From contig JACQSJ010000001.1 of the NCBI GenBank assembly GCA_016205995.1, positions 1-13,555 of the forward strand: a stretch of DNA of 13,555 nucleotides, given 5' to 3'. Origin of the DNA: Candidatus Uhrbacteria bacterium (GTDB lineage: Bacteria; Patescibacteriota; Patescibacteriia; UBA9934; GWF2-40-263). Under the pieces are notes generated by a model. It ran no database searches. It was not told where the DNA came from and worked only from the letters and a program-made list of their open reading frames with translations. The translations under genes and the position numbers were made by a program. Below, piece after piece: positions 5,479 through 12,372 of the stretch; positions within the stretch are counted from its first letter, which is position 1, and each line of letters begins with the position of its first letter.

Positions 5479-6126
5479 TTAGGCGTTAACGGCTACGGGT
5501 TGCGTTTCTTTTTCCGCAACCTGTGGAGCTTTCTCTTCAACCGCACGCAACTGCGTAAGAGCCTCCAAGGTTGCTTTGGCAATATTGATCTTGTTGCTTG
5601 AGTTGATGATCTTTGAGACGACGTTAGGCACGCCTGCAAACTCCAACACCATACGGACCGCGCCGCCGGACTTAAGTCCTGTTCCTTTGGGCGCAGGCTT
5701 CAAGAGAATCATCGCGGAACCAAACTTCACCCAAACCGGGTGGGAGATGGTGCCGTGTGTCAGGGGGACCGTGAGCACATGCTTCTTGGCCTGCTTGTAG
5801 GCCTTCTCGATGGCAATCTGCACATCGCCGCCTTTAGCCACACCAAATCCGACGCGTCCTTTCTTGTCCCCAATGACAAGGGCACAGCGAAAGGACATCC
5901 GCTTCCCTCCCGCGGTCACACGGGTGACGCGCGCCAGGTCGAGAATCTTTTGTTCAAACTCGCGGGGAGCGCGTTCGTCTCGCTTTCCTCCGCGGCCACG
6001 GCCGCGGCCACGGCGTTCGCCTTGGCCCTCGCCTCGTCCTCCCCCCGCTCGCGAGCTGGGGGATCCACCTCGGCCTCCCTCGCGCTTTGGACGCGCAGGA
6101 GCGTTTGTTGGTTTCGTGTGTTCCAT
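5479..6126 (-). CDS. rpsE: 30S ribosomal protein S5 with Arg/Gly-rich N-terminal extension
   Basis: The 215-residue protein has the usual S5 core from about residue 55: the double-stranded RNA binding fold (FEQKILDLARVTRVTAGGKR, then GDKKGRVGFGVAKG) and the C-terminal domain with PKGTGLKSGGAVRMVLEFAG. S5 takes part in decoding accuracy at the mRNA entry side. The first 54 residues are an extra, low-complexity stretch of Gly, Arg, Ser and Glu, probably disordered. Residues 22-29 are encoded by a near-perfect 24-base palindrome and residues 38-45 by a 12-base tandem duplication, so the extension looks recently built. The start lies one base after the rplR stop (TAGTATG) and matches the pattern of its neighbours. 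A later start is possible but no other ATG occurs before residue 77. Confidence 0.95.
   Translation of the reverse strand: MEHTKPTNAPARPKREGGRGGSPSSRAGGGRGEGQGERRGRGRGRGGKRDERAPREFEQKILDLARVTRVTAGGKRMSFRCALVIGDKKGRVGFGVAKGGDVQIAIEKAYKQAKKHVLTVPLTHGTISHPVWVKFGSAMILLKPAPKGTGLKSGGAVRMVLEFAGVPNVVSKIINSSNKINIAKATLEALTQLRAVEEKAPQVAEKETQPVAVNA
5991..6014. repeat. 12-base tandem duplication in rpsE
   Basis: CGCGGCCACGGC occurs twice in direct succession (5991-6002 and 6003-6014) without a mismatch. On the coding strand it encodes alternating Arg and Gly in the S5 N-terminal extension. Because 12 is a multiple of three, slippage here would change the length of the Arg-Gly run without breaking the frame. 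Confidence 0.85.
6040..6063. repeat. Near-perfect 24-base palindrome inside rpsE
   Basis: The centre GCTCGCGAGC (6047-6056) is a perfect palindrome. Outside a single mismatch (6046 against 6057), TCCCCC (6040-6045) pairs with GGGGGA (6058-6063). The element encodes S5 residues 22-29 (SPSSRAGG). From memory, TCCCC...GGGGA palindromes with a CGCGAGC-like centre are common as dispersed repeats in many bacterial genomes. The flanking GGACGAGGCGAGGGC on the coding strand has the same flavour. Confidence 0.75.
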
Positions 6127-6127
6127 A

Positions 6128-6484
6128 CTAGATGCTTAGTCCTGCTTCACGAGCGCCGTCGGCAAGCGCCGCGACACGTCCATGGTACCGATAGGCGCCT
6201 CGATCAAAGACGGCCTTCGTGATTCCAAGCGCTGCCGCCTTCTTCCCGACGATCGTCCCGACTTCGCGTGCAATCTGGAGAGGGGCGCCCTTCGTCTCTA
6301 CGTCCTTATCCGAAGCCGCGGCAAGCGTCTTCCCTGCATCATCATCAATAAGCTGGGCATAGACGTGCTTCAGGCTTCGTTTCACGCTCAACCGTGGGCA
6401 CACAGCGGTGCCGTGCAGGCGTGCGCGTGTGCGAGCTGCACGCAGTCGCGCATGCTGAAATTTTTTCACAACAGCAAGACTCAT
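6128..6484 (-). CDS. rplR: 50S ribosomal protein L18
   Basis: The 118-residue protein binds 5S rRNA with L5 in the central protuberance. The C-terminal motif FDRGAYRYHGRVAALADGAREAGL is close to the family consensus, and the N-terminal basic stretch with RLRAARTRARLHG and RLSVKRSLKHVYAQLIDD is typical. The length is normal. It lies between rplF and rpsE with single-base gaps on both sides (TAGTATG at each), and no Shine-Dalgarno sequence at normal spacing. The ATG at 6484 is chosen because it gives the family length; the longer open frame upstream overlaps rplF. Confidence 0.97.
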   Translation of the reverse strand: MSLAVVKKFQHARLRAARTRARLHGTAVCPRLSVKRSLKHVYAQLIDDDAGKTLAAASDKDVETKGAPLQIAREVGTIVGKKAAALGITKAVFDRGAYRYHGRVAALADGAREAGLSI

Positions 6485-6485
6485 A

Positions 6486-7043
6486 CTATTCACCCGCCTT
6501 CTGAGTCTTTCCAGCCTTTCGGCGGATAGTCTCCTCGGCGTATTTAATTCCTTTCCCTTTATATGGTTCTGGCTTACGGATCTTGCGCAGGCCATCGGCG
6601 AATGATCCCACATCGTGCTTGTTCGCACCCGAAATGGTGATGAGGTTCGCCTCGACGACTGCCGTAATCCCCGCGGGTAACTCAACCCGGACGTCATGCG
6701 AAAATCCAACGTTCAAGACCAACGTATGACCCTGAAGATTCACTCGGTATCCAACGCCGTTGATCTCAAGCTTCTTTGTGAATCCTTCTGTCACCCCCTC
6801 GATCATGTTGGCCACGAGGGCTCGGGCTGTCCCCCACTGGGCGCGATCATACTTCTCATCCTCGTGTCCGACGGCAAACTGAACCTCCTGGCCCTCTTCC
6901 CCTTGAACAAGCGACGGGGTCACCGCGGCGTTGAGCTCTTCGAGGAGTTCCCCCTTTGGGCCCTTCACCTTCACGGTCTTGCCGTGCACGGTGACGTCGA
7001 CCCCCGAAGGAATCAGGATTGGTTTTTTTCCAACTCGAGACAT
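6486..7043 (-). CDS. rplF: 50S ribosomal protein L6
   Basis: The 185-residue protein has the two related L6 domains. The start SRVGKKPILIPSGVDV and the C-terminal signature PEPYKGKGIKY (158-168), which contacts 23S rRNA near the factor-binding site, are clear. Length is slightly above the usual 177-180 because of a small insertion around residues 48-65 and a short basic tail. It starts six bases after the rpsH stop (TAACCACCTATG) with no Shine-Dalgarno sequence. Confidence 0.98.
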   Translation of the reverse strand: MSRVGKKPILIPSGVDVTVHGKTVKVKGPKGELLEELNAAVTPSLVQGEEGQEVQFAVGHEDEKYDRAQWGTARALVANMIEGVTEGFTKKLEINGVGYRVNLQGHTLVLNVGFSHDVRVELPAGITAVVEANLITISGANKHDVGSFADGLRKIRKPEPYKGKGIKYAEETIRRKAGKTQKAGE

Positions 7044-7049
7044 AGGTGG

Positions 7050-7442
7050 TTATGAGATCTCACAAATTACTTCGCCTCCCAAGTGACGGGAACGCGCCTC
7101 TTTGTTGGTCATCAATCCGTTTGGGGTCGAGACAATAGCGATCCCTAGGTCCGACAACACCTTTGGGAGATCTGTCGACTTGGCATAGACACGCTGGCCT
7201 GGTCGGCTGATACGTCGCACCGAGTGGATCTTGGGTTGGTTCTGCTCGTAGCTCAACTCCAAACGAATGACCGAAAACTTCGCTTCGGTGCTTTCACTTG
7301 CGCGTGCCACATATCCCTCTTTCTCTAAAATCTTGGCGATCGCAAATTTGAGTTTGGAATAGGGCAACGATATCTCAACCTTTCGCACCGCCTGCGCGTT
7401 GCGAATACGGGTCAACATATCTGAGATAGGATCAGTCATCAT
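7050..7442 (-). CDS. rpsH: 30S ribosomal protein S8
   Basis: The 130-residue protein is full length. The N-terminal TDPISDMLTRIRNA and the C-terminal signature GIAIVSTPNGLMTNKEAR (100-117) are typical. S8 binds helix 21 of 16S rRNA early in 30S assembly and in E. coli represses spc operon translation by binding the L5 message; no such site could be recognised here by eye. The gene begins with two adjacent ATG codons, four bases after rpsN (TAACCCTATG). The first ATG is chosen for its TATG context. Confidence 0.98.
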   Translation of the reverse strand: MMTDPISDMLTRIRNAQAVRKVEISLPYSKLKFAIAKILEKEGYVARASESTEAKFSVIRLELSYEQNQPKIHSVRRISRPGQRVYAKSTDLPKVLSDLGIAIVSTPNGLMTNKEARSRHLGGEVICEIS

Positions 7443-7446
7443 AGGG

Positions 7447-7632
7447 TTACCAGCTTGATTTTCTTACTCCTGGAATCTCCCCGCGGTGCGCGAGCTCCCG
7501 GAAACAAATCCGGCAGAGGCCGAAGACACGCATATACCCACGGTGTCTCCCACAGCGCCAGCATCGGTTCACGACGCGTGTCGAAAACTTGGCGCGTCGC
7601 TTTGATTTTGCAATTTGGTTTTCTGTGGCCAT
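7447..7632 (-). CDS. rpsN: 30S ribosomal protein S14, zinc-binding short form
   Basis: The 61-residue protein is the short type of S14 with two CxxC pairs, C24/C27 (CWRC) and C40/C43 (CRIC), which bind zinc. RVFGLCRICFRELAHRGEIPGVRKSSW at the end is nearly the family consensus. It contributes to the head of the 30S subunit. The position between rplE and rpsH is the standard spc order. The gap after rplE is three bases (TAGCCTATG). A GAGG eight bases before the ATG is the only weak Shine-Dalgarno candidate among the ribosomal genes, and it lies within the coding end of rplE. Confidence 0.98.
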   Translation of the reverse strand: MATENQIAKSKRRAKFSTRVVNRCWRCGRHRGYMRVFGLCRICFRELAHRGEIPGVRKSSW

Positions 7633-7635
7633 AGG

Positions 7636-8178
7636 CTATGCCTCTTTTTTGAGGGGGAGACCCAGGTGGGTCAGGAGAGATTTTGATTCGTCGTCGTTCT
7701 TTGCCGAGGTGGCAATGGTGACCTGGAGTCCATGGATGAGCTCAATCTCGTCGCTGCGAATTTCCGGGAAGGCAATGTGCTCTCTGAATCCGATGGAGTA
7801 ATTTCCCTGTCCATCGAACGCGCTCGAGGAAAGCCCACGAAAGTCACGGACGCGTGGGAGGGAAACCTTGATCAGCTTCTCTAGGAAGTCCCACATTCGC
7901 TTTCCTCGCAGTGTGACCTTCATGCCCACAACGTTCCCTTCTCGAATCTTGAAGGCCGAAATAGATTTTCGAGCCTTGGTGGAAACGGGCTTCTGCCCAG
8001 AAATCCGGGTGAGGGTTTTCTCAGCCGTCTCGATATATTTGGCGTCCTTGATTCCGGCGCCCAGGCCAACATTAAGCGTCACCGATGTGACCGTCGGGAC
8101 CGCATGGACATTCTTGTAACCGAACTCCTGGGTGAGTTTCGGGACAACTTCTTGTTTATAAAACGATTGAAACGCCAT
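7636..8178 (-). CDS. rplE: 50S ribosomal protein L5
   Basis: The 180-residue protein has the normal length of L5, which binds 5S rRNA and touches the P-site tRNA. Recognisable segments are FGYKNVHAVPTVTSVTLNVGLG, RISGQKPVSTKARKSISAFKIREG, VTLRGKRMWDFLEKLI and the SLPRVRDFRGLS loop, followed by GQGNYSIGFREHIAFPEI. The gene starts four bases after rplX (TAAACCTATG). It ends in a short Lys-rich tail. Confidence 0.98.
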   Translation of the reverse strand: MAFQSFYKQEVVPKLTQEFGYKNVHAVPTVTSVTLNVGLGAGIKDAKYIETAEKTLTRISGQKPVSTKARKSISAFKIREGNVVGMKVTLRGKRMWDFLEKLIKVSLPRVRDFRGLSSSAFDGQGNYSIGFREHIAFPEIRSDEIELIHGLQVTIATSAKNDDESKSLLTHLGLPLKKEA

Positions 8179-8182
8179 AGGT

Positions 8183-8506
8183 TTAGTCGATATCCTCCAC
8201 CTGACCCTTTGATCGGATCACTCTCACTTTTATCCGCTTCCCGTCCTTGTCGATGTGCTTGTACCCAACCCGACCGGCAAGACCCGTCTTTGCAGAAAGA
8301 ACCTGGAGGTTGGAAGCGTGGATCGGAGCAGGAAACTCAATTTTCTGTCCAGGGCGGCTTGCGTGCTTGCGCAAGTGCTTGGTCATGAGGTTAACCCCTT
8401 CGACCACCACACGCTCAAGCTTGGGGAACACCTGGAGGACGGTTCCCTGCTTGCCTTTGTCTTTTCCCGCCATGACGCGGACCTTGTCGCCAGTCTTGAT
8501 ATTCAT
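8183..8506 (-). CDS. rplX: 50S ribosomal protein L24
   Basis: The 107-residue protein starts 50S assembly on 23S rRNA. A KOW motif is seen at residues 6-23 (GDKVRVMAGKDKGKQGTV), followed by VEGVNLMTKHLRK and the C-terminal KTGLAGRVGYK segment. The ATG at 8506 gives family length; the longer open frame upstream only overlaps rplN. The start follows the rplN stop by four bases with TAACCCTATG and no usable Shine-Dalgarno sequence. Confidence 0.97.
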   Translation of the reverse strand: MNIKTGDKVRVMAGKDKGKQGTVLQVFPKLERVVVEGVNLMTKHLRKHASRPGQKIEFPAPIHASNLQVLSAKTGLAGRVGYKHIDKDGKRIKVRVIRSKGQVEDID

Positions 8507-8510
8507 AGGG

Positions 8511-8882
8511 TTACAATACCTCAGGGGCGAGCGAGACGATCTTTGTAAATCCGAGACCGCGGAGTTCGCGGGCGACCGGCCCAAAGATGCGCGTCCCTTT
8601 CGGGTCCTTGGACTTCTTATCAATAATCACAGCGGCATTCTCGTCGAAACGAATGTAGGTGCCATCCTTGCGTCGCGTCTCCTTTCGCGCACGCACCAGC
8701 ACCGCGGTCACCACGTCGCTCTTCTTCACGTTCCCGTGTGGGACAGCTTCCTTCACGGCCGCGGTAAACACGTCTCCGATGACGGCGTAACGTTTTTGGT
8801 AGCCTCCGAGTACTCGAATAACTTGGAGCTTCTTGGCTCCTGTGTTATCCGCGACTTTGAGCATTGTTCGAAGTTGAACCAT
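8511..8882 (-). CDS. rplN: 50S ribosomal protein L14
   Basis: The 123-residue protein has standard length. MLKVADNTGAKKLQVIRVLGG at the start, the KKSDVVTAVLVRARKETRRKDG core and DPKGTRIFGPVARELR near the end are conserved. L14 sits at the subunit interface next to L19. In many bacteria it begins the spc operon with its own promoter. Here it follows rpsQ by only five bases (TAAACGATATG), so S10 and spc parts look fused in one transcript. Confidence 0.98.
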   Translation of the reverse strand: MVQLRTMLKVADNTGAKKLQVIRVLGGYQKRYAVIGDVFTAAVKEAVPHGNVKKSDVVTAVLVRARKETRRKDGTYIRFDENAAVIIDKKSKDPKGTRIFGPVARELRGLGFTKIVSLAPEVL

Positions 8883-8887
8883 ATCGT

Positions 8888-9136
8888 TTATGACTGCTTA
8901 CGAAGAACGCGCCATCGTTTCGTCTTTGAGTAGGGGCGGCTCGCCTGGAACTCGACACGATCCCCAACCTGATGGCTATTGTGCTCATCATGCACATGGT
9001 ACTTCTTGTTCTGGACGTAGCGTTTCCCGTACTTGGGGTGCACCACCGTGCGCTCCACGCGTACCACAAGCGTCTTGTCCATCTTTGTTGAGACGACTTC
9101 TCCCTTGAGTGTACGTTGTGTTGTTTGCGGTTTCAT
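8888..9136 (-). CDS. rpsQ: 30S ribosomal protein S17
   Basis: The 82-residue protein has the OB-fold sequence of S17: LKGEVVSTKMDKTLVVRVERTVVHPKYGKRY, then HDEHNSHQVGDRVEFQASRPYSKTKRWRV. S17 binds 16S rRNA early in assembly. The ATG at 9136 gives the family length; the upstream open frame is rpmC sequence in another frame. The gap after rpmC is four bases (TAATTCTATG). Confidence 0.98.
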   Translation of the reverse strand: MKPQTTQRTLKGEVVSTKMDKTLVVRVERTVVHPKYGKRYVQNKKYHVHDEHNSHQVGDRVEFQASRPYSKTKRWRVLRKQS

Positions 9137-9140
9137 AGAA

Positions 9141-9350
9141 TTAGACCGATGTTCCAGCCTCGTCTTTAGAGGTCTGTGCCAGAATGGTGTTGATGCGGGC
9201 GATCCCTCGTTTGAGTTCACGCAGCTCTCGAACATCCTTAAGTTGGTTGGAGGAAAGCTTGAAGCGGAGTTCCTTCAGGCGAGCCTGTGCCTCCTTCAGG
9301 TCCTGGGCAAGGATCTCGCGGCTTTTTGTGCGCAATGTGTTGGCATCCAT
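9141..9350 (-). CDS. rpmC: 50S ribosomal protein L29
   Basis: The 69-residue helical hairpin protein shows the conserved ELRFKLSSNQLKDVRELRELKRGIARINTIL core. L29 lies near the exit tunnel beside L23, where it helps dock trigger factor and the signal recognition particle. It sits between rplP and rpsQ in standard order and starts four bases after the rplP stop with TAACCCTATG. Confidence 0.97.
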   Translation of the reverse strand: MDANTLRTKSREILAQDLKEAQARLKELRFKLSSNQLKDVRELRELKRGIARINTILAQTSKDEAGTSV

Positions 9351-9354
9351 AGGG

Positions 9355-9774
9355 TTAGCTCACGTCACGCGAGATAATCTTGTATTTGACCGGAAGCTTG
9401 TGTGCGGCAAGCGTGAGGGCTTGTCGAGCCAAGGCCTCGTCCACACCTCCCATTTCAAACAGGACCGTTCCAGGCCTGACGATCGCCACATAGTGATCGA
9501 CAGCTCCCTTTCCTTTTCCCATCGGCATTTCAGAACCCTTAGAGGTGACGGGCTTGTCTGGAAATACGCGGATCCAAATTTTCCCCCCGCGCTTAATGGC
9601 GCGTGTCATCGCTCGTCGAGCGGCTTCAATCTGGCGCGAGGTTACCCACGCTCCCGTGACCGCCTTAATGCCGTGGCTCCCAAAGGCCACCGTCGTCTTG
9701 GTCATAGCCAGGCGTTTACCGCGCGCACGACCTTTGTGCCACTTGCGATGTTTTACTTTTTTTGGAATCAACAT
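9355..9774 (-). CDS. rplP: 50S ribosomal protein L16
   Basis: The 139-residue protein is full length: LIPKKVKHRKWHKGR at the start, IEAARRAMTRAIKRGGKIWIRVFPDKPVT in the middle and KGKGAVDHYVAIVRPGTVLFE towards the end. L16 organises the tRNA-binding region of the 50S subunit. The ATG at 9774 gives the family start MLxPK; an in-frame TTG directly after the rpsC stop (9795) would add seven residues and is less likely. The 21-base gap to rpsC is the longest among the ribosomal genes, yet no Shine-Dalgarno sequence is seen in it. Confidence 0.97.
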   Translation of the reverse strand: MLIPKKVKHRKWHKGRARGKRLAMTKTTVAFGSHGIKAVTGAWVTSRQIEAARRAMTRAIKRGGKIWIRVFPDKPVTSKGSEMPMGKGKGAVDHYVAIVRPGTVLFEMGGVDEALARQALTLAAHKLPVKYKIISRDVS

Positions 9775-9795
9775 ACTACGTTTGATCTCGCTCAA

Positions 9796-10440
9796 TTATT
9801 CACCGAACACTTCCCCGCGGTTAATCCAGACTTTCACCCCGATCGCTCCCCAAATGGTTCGAGCGGGAAGGGACGCGAAGTCGATATCAGAACGGAGGTT
9901 ATGCAGAGGAATCTTCCCTTGGGCGATGGTCTCGCGTCGGGCGATATCCGCTCCGTTCAACCGGCCAGAAATCGTGATCTTCACCCCAAGAGCACCAGCC
10001 TTGAACGCGCGTTCAATAGCCATCTTCATCACGCGTCGGAATGGCATACGCTTCTCGATGTCAGCGGCGACCTGCTGAGCGATCACTTGTGAGGAGAGCG
10101 ACGGCTTTTGGATCTCCTTCACATTGATGCTCATCTTCACGCGTCGTCCGCGGAAAAACGCTTTCTTGAGCTTCTGTGTCAGATCCTCGATCCCTGCCCC
10201 CCCTCGGCCGATGATGATACCTGGTTTCGCACAGTGGATGGTGAGACGTACCTCCTGACGCGACCGCTCGATCTCGATGTGGTCCACAAGAGCCTCTTTG
10301 AGGAGCTTGCGCAAAAACTCACGAATCTCCACGTCTTCCTTCAGTTGAACGCGAAAACCCTTCTTGCTCGCAAACCAAATCCCATCCCAAGAGCGGATGA
10401 CGCCAAGCCGGAAAATATTTGGATGTACCTTCGTTCCCAT
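9796..10440 (-). CDS. rpsC: 30S ribosomal protein S3
   Basis: The 214-residue protein has the N-terminal MGTKVHPNIFRLG, a KH domain with the GRGG loop (78-81, in GIIIGRGG) and the C-terminal domain with GRLNGADIARRE. Arg135, Arg136 and Lys139 (RRVMK) match the mRNA helicase residues at the mRNA entry channel. Length is standard, without the long tail of some families. It starts seven bases after the rplV stop (TAG, then GCATCCTATG). Confidence 0.98.
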   Translation of the reverse strand: MGTKVHPNIFRLGVIRSWDGIWFASKKGFRVQLKEDVEIREFLRKLLKEALVDHIEIERSRQEVRLTIHCAKPGIIIGRGGAGIEDLTQKLKKAFFRGRRVKMSINVKEIQKPSLSSQVIAQQVAADIEKRMPFRRVMKMAIERAFKAGALGVKITISGRLNGADIARRETIAQGKIPLHNLRSDIDFASLPARTIWGAIGVKVWINRGEVFGE

Positions 10441-10447
10441 AGGATGC

Positions 10448-10810
10448 CTAGGTTGCGGATGAGTTACGTGCCTTCTGCTCTTTTGAGTCGAGTGTAATGG
10501 AGATATGCGTTGTCCGCTTGCGGATCGGCGCCGCACGACCAAAGGCCCGTGCACGCCAACGACCCAATACAGGACCACCATCCGCCGTAATGCTCTTGAC
10601 GAACATCGATGCCGTATCGAGACTGAAGTTATGCGTTGCGTTTGCTGCAGCGGACTCCAACAGTTTGAGTACAGGCTCAGCAGCGGCCTTCTTCATGACC
10701 GCAAGTTGAGAACGGGCCTGGCCTACGCTCATGCCTCGAATCACATCAATGACAAGTCGCACCTTTCGAGGCGACATGCGGATATAGCGAGCTGTTGCTT
10801 TCACTTCCAT
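10448..10810 (-). CDS. rplV: 50S ribosomal protein L22
   Basis: The 120-residue protein shows the conserved YIRMSPRKVRLVIDVIRG start and the long beta-hairpin region that lines the exit tunnel (GGPVLGRWRARAFGRAAPIRKRTTHISI). The C-terminal tail is short and polar (KEQKARNSSAT). It starts 14 bases after rpsS; that spacer has no Shine-Dalgarno sequence. The stop is TAG. Confidence 0.98.
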   Translation of the reverse strand: MEVKATARYIRMSPRKVRLVIDVIRGMSVGQARSQLAVMKKAAAEPVLKLLESAAANATHNFSLDTASMFVKSITADGGPVLGRWRARAFGRAAPIRKRTTHISITLDSKEQKARNSSAT

Positions 10811-10824
10811 ACAATGGATGAGAC

Positions 10825-11121
10825 TTAGGTTTTGGCTGCCCCTTCTTCTCCTTCAGCTTTCTTCACGGTACCGCCATGGCGGATGAACTTTCGTGTCGCG
10901 GAAAACTCTCCCAGCTTGTGACCGACCATGTTTTCGACGACGCGGACAGAGATGAAATCCCTCCCGTTATGGACAGCGAATACGAATCCGACCATCTCTG
11001 GTGTAATCGTTGATGAACGTGCCCAGGTTTTTATGGGAGACCCTTCCCCCGGCTTTCGGGCGGCGATCTTCTTCAGAAGCTTTGGGTGGACGTATGGTCC
11101 TTTTTTGAGACTTCGTGCCAT
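10825..11121 (-). CDS. rpsS: 30S ribosomal protein S19
   Basis: The 98-residue protein is nearly the family consensus: ARSLKKGPYVHPKLLKKI, IKTWARSSTITPEMVGF, VHNGRDFISVRV and MVGHKLGEFSATRKFIRHGG. S19 works in the 30S head with S13. The C-terminal tail (KKAEGEEGAAKT) is slightly longer and more acidic than usual. The start lies one base after the rplB stop. Confidence 0.98.
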   Translation of the reverse strand: MARSLKKGPYVHPKLLKKIAARKPGEGSPIKTWARSSTITPEMVGFVFAVHNGRDFISVRVVENMVGHKLGEFSATRKFIRHGGTVKKAEGEEGAAKT

Positions 11122-11122
11122 A

Positions 11123-11974
11123 TTATTTTCCGCCGACGAAACGTCCTCTCTTGCGACGTTGAATGATGAGTTTAGTCGATGCCTTCTTCCTGCGCGTCTT
11201 GACCCCCAAGGCTGGTTTTCCAGCCGGTGTCTTTGGATGTTTCAGTCCGATGGAGTTACGCGCTTCACCTCCGCCGTGTGGGTGATCCACTGGGTTCATG
11301 GCCTTTCCGCGCACGCTTGGTCGAAATCCGCGATGTCGTGTGCGTCCCGCCTTTCCCCATCGAATAAGACGGCGATCTGGGTTCGAGGCGTGACCCAGGG
11401 TGGCCATGCACTCTTTCGGAACCATGCGAACCTCCCCGGAAGGAAGGCGCACGGTGGCGTATGGGCCTTCGACAGCCATCAGCTGTGCGAACGCTCCTGC
11501 CCCACGGACAATCTGCCCGCCCTTACCTGGGCTCAACTCCACGTTGTACACCTCCATCCCGATCGGGATATGTTCGAGTTTGAATCGGTTCCCCGTCTGG
11601 ATCTCCCCTCGATTTTGGGAAGAGAGCACTTTGGCGCCGACGCCCAACCCGCTGGGGGCGATGATGTAGCGTTTCTCACCGTCGGCATAATGGAGCAGGG
11701 CCAAACGTGCGCCACGGTTTGGGTCATACTCAATGGAGGCCACGGTGGCTGGCACGTCAAATTTATCGCACTTGAAGTCGACGAGTCGGATGCGGCGGCG
11801 AGCTCCACCTCCTCGGTGACGGACGGTAATCTTTCCGCTGTTCGCGCGACCCGCGTTCTGCTTGCGCTTGATAGTCAGTTTCCGCTCTGGGGTTGTCTTT
11901 GTGAGATCCGCAAAATCGTCGACGCTTGAGATGCGTCGGCCGGCGGTTGTTGGTCTGTATCGTTTGACTGCCAT
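11123..11974 (-). CDS. rplB: 50S ribosomal protein L2
   Basis: The 283-residue protein is a little longer than the usual 273-276. It shows the OB-fold and SH3-like core and the signature MNPVDHPHGGGEA, with His231 at the position of the conserved histidine near the peptidyl transferase centre (E. coli His229). The basic C-terminal tail (TRRKKASTKLIIQRRKRGRF) is typical. The ATG at 11974 gives AVKRYRPTTAGRR, the family start; the longer open frame upstream overlaps rplW in another frame. It follows rplW by four bases with TAACCCTATG. Confidence 0.98.
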   Translation of the reverse strand: MAVKRYRPTTAGRRISSVDDFADLTKTTPERKLTIKRKQNAGRANSGKITVRHRGGGARRRIRLVDFKCDKFDVPATVASIEYDPNRGARLALLHYADGEKRYIIAPSGLGVGAKVLSSQNRGEIQTGNRFKLEHIPIGMEVYNVELSPGKGGQIVRGAGAFAQLMAVEGPYATVRLPSGEVRMVPKECMATLGHASNPDRRLIRWGKAGRTRHRGFRPSVRGKAMNPVDHPHGGGEARNSIGLKHPKTPAGKPALGVKTRRKKASTKLIIQRRKRGRFVGGK

Positions 11975-11978
11975 AGGG

Positions 11979-12368
11979 TTAGACGCCTTCGTAGACGTTA
12001 ATGGTCTGTCCGGCAGGAAGCGTGATGACCGCTTTCTTCCAGTCAGAGCGTGTTCCTTGGGTTCGACCAAATCGAACTTTCTTCCCGCGAACATTCAGCA
12101 CGTTGATCGAAATCGGCGACACCCCGTACATCGTCTTGATCGCCGCACGGACCTGTAGGCGATTCGCGTCTTTTCGGACGACGAACACATACTGATTCGC
12201 CCCGGCAAGATTCGCTGCCTTCTCTGAGATGAGCGGCTTCACGATGACGTTGGCGGTATCCACCCCCACCATTTTGGTCGCCGTACCGGCAGATCCACTG
12301 ACCTTCACCTTGGCTTCTGGCTTCTGCTCAGGTGGGTTGGTTTTTTTGAATCGGTTGAGGATTCCCAT
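11979..12368 (-). CDS. rplW: 50S ribosomal protein L23 with N-terminal extension
   Basis: The 129-residue protein has the L23 core from about residue 40: VIVKPLISEKAANLAGANQYVFVV, then NRLQVRAAIKTMYGVSPISINVLNVRGKKVR and the C-terminal strand. L23 sits at the tunnel exit and is the docking site for trigger factor and signal recognition particle. About 38 residues precede the usual start: a short amphipathic, basic stretch (MGILNRFKK), a Pro/Lys/Glu-rich linker and a Gly/Ser/Thr stretch. The ATG at 12368 lies four bases after the rplD stop, which supports that start over a later one. Confidence 0.96.
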   Translation of the reverse strand: MGILNRFKKTNPPEQKPEAKVKVSGSAGTATKMVGVDTANVIVKPLISEKAANLAGANQYVFVVRKDANRLQVRAAIKTMYGVSPISINVLNVRGKKVRFGRTQGTRSDWKKAVITLPAGQTINVYEGV

Positions 12369-12372
12369 ACAG

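Noticed and set aside
9184..10092. Plus-strand open frame of 302 codons opposite rpmC, rplP and rpsC
   Set aside because: It crosses three conserved genes and has no recognisable domain.
10928..11929. Plus-strand open frame of 333 codons opposite rpsS and rplB
   Set aside because: It is antisense to two highly conserved ribosomal protein genes and shows no family features.
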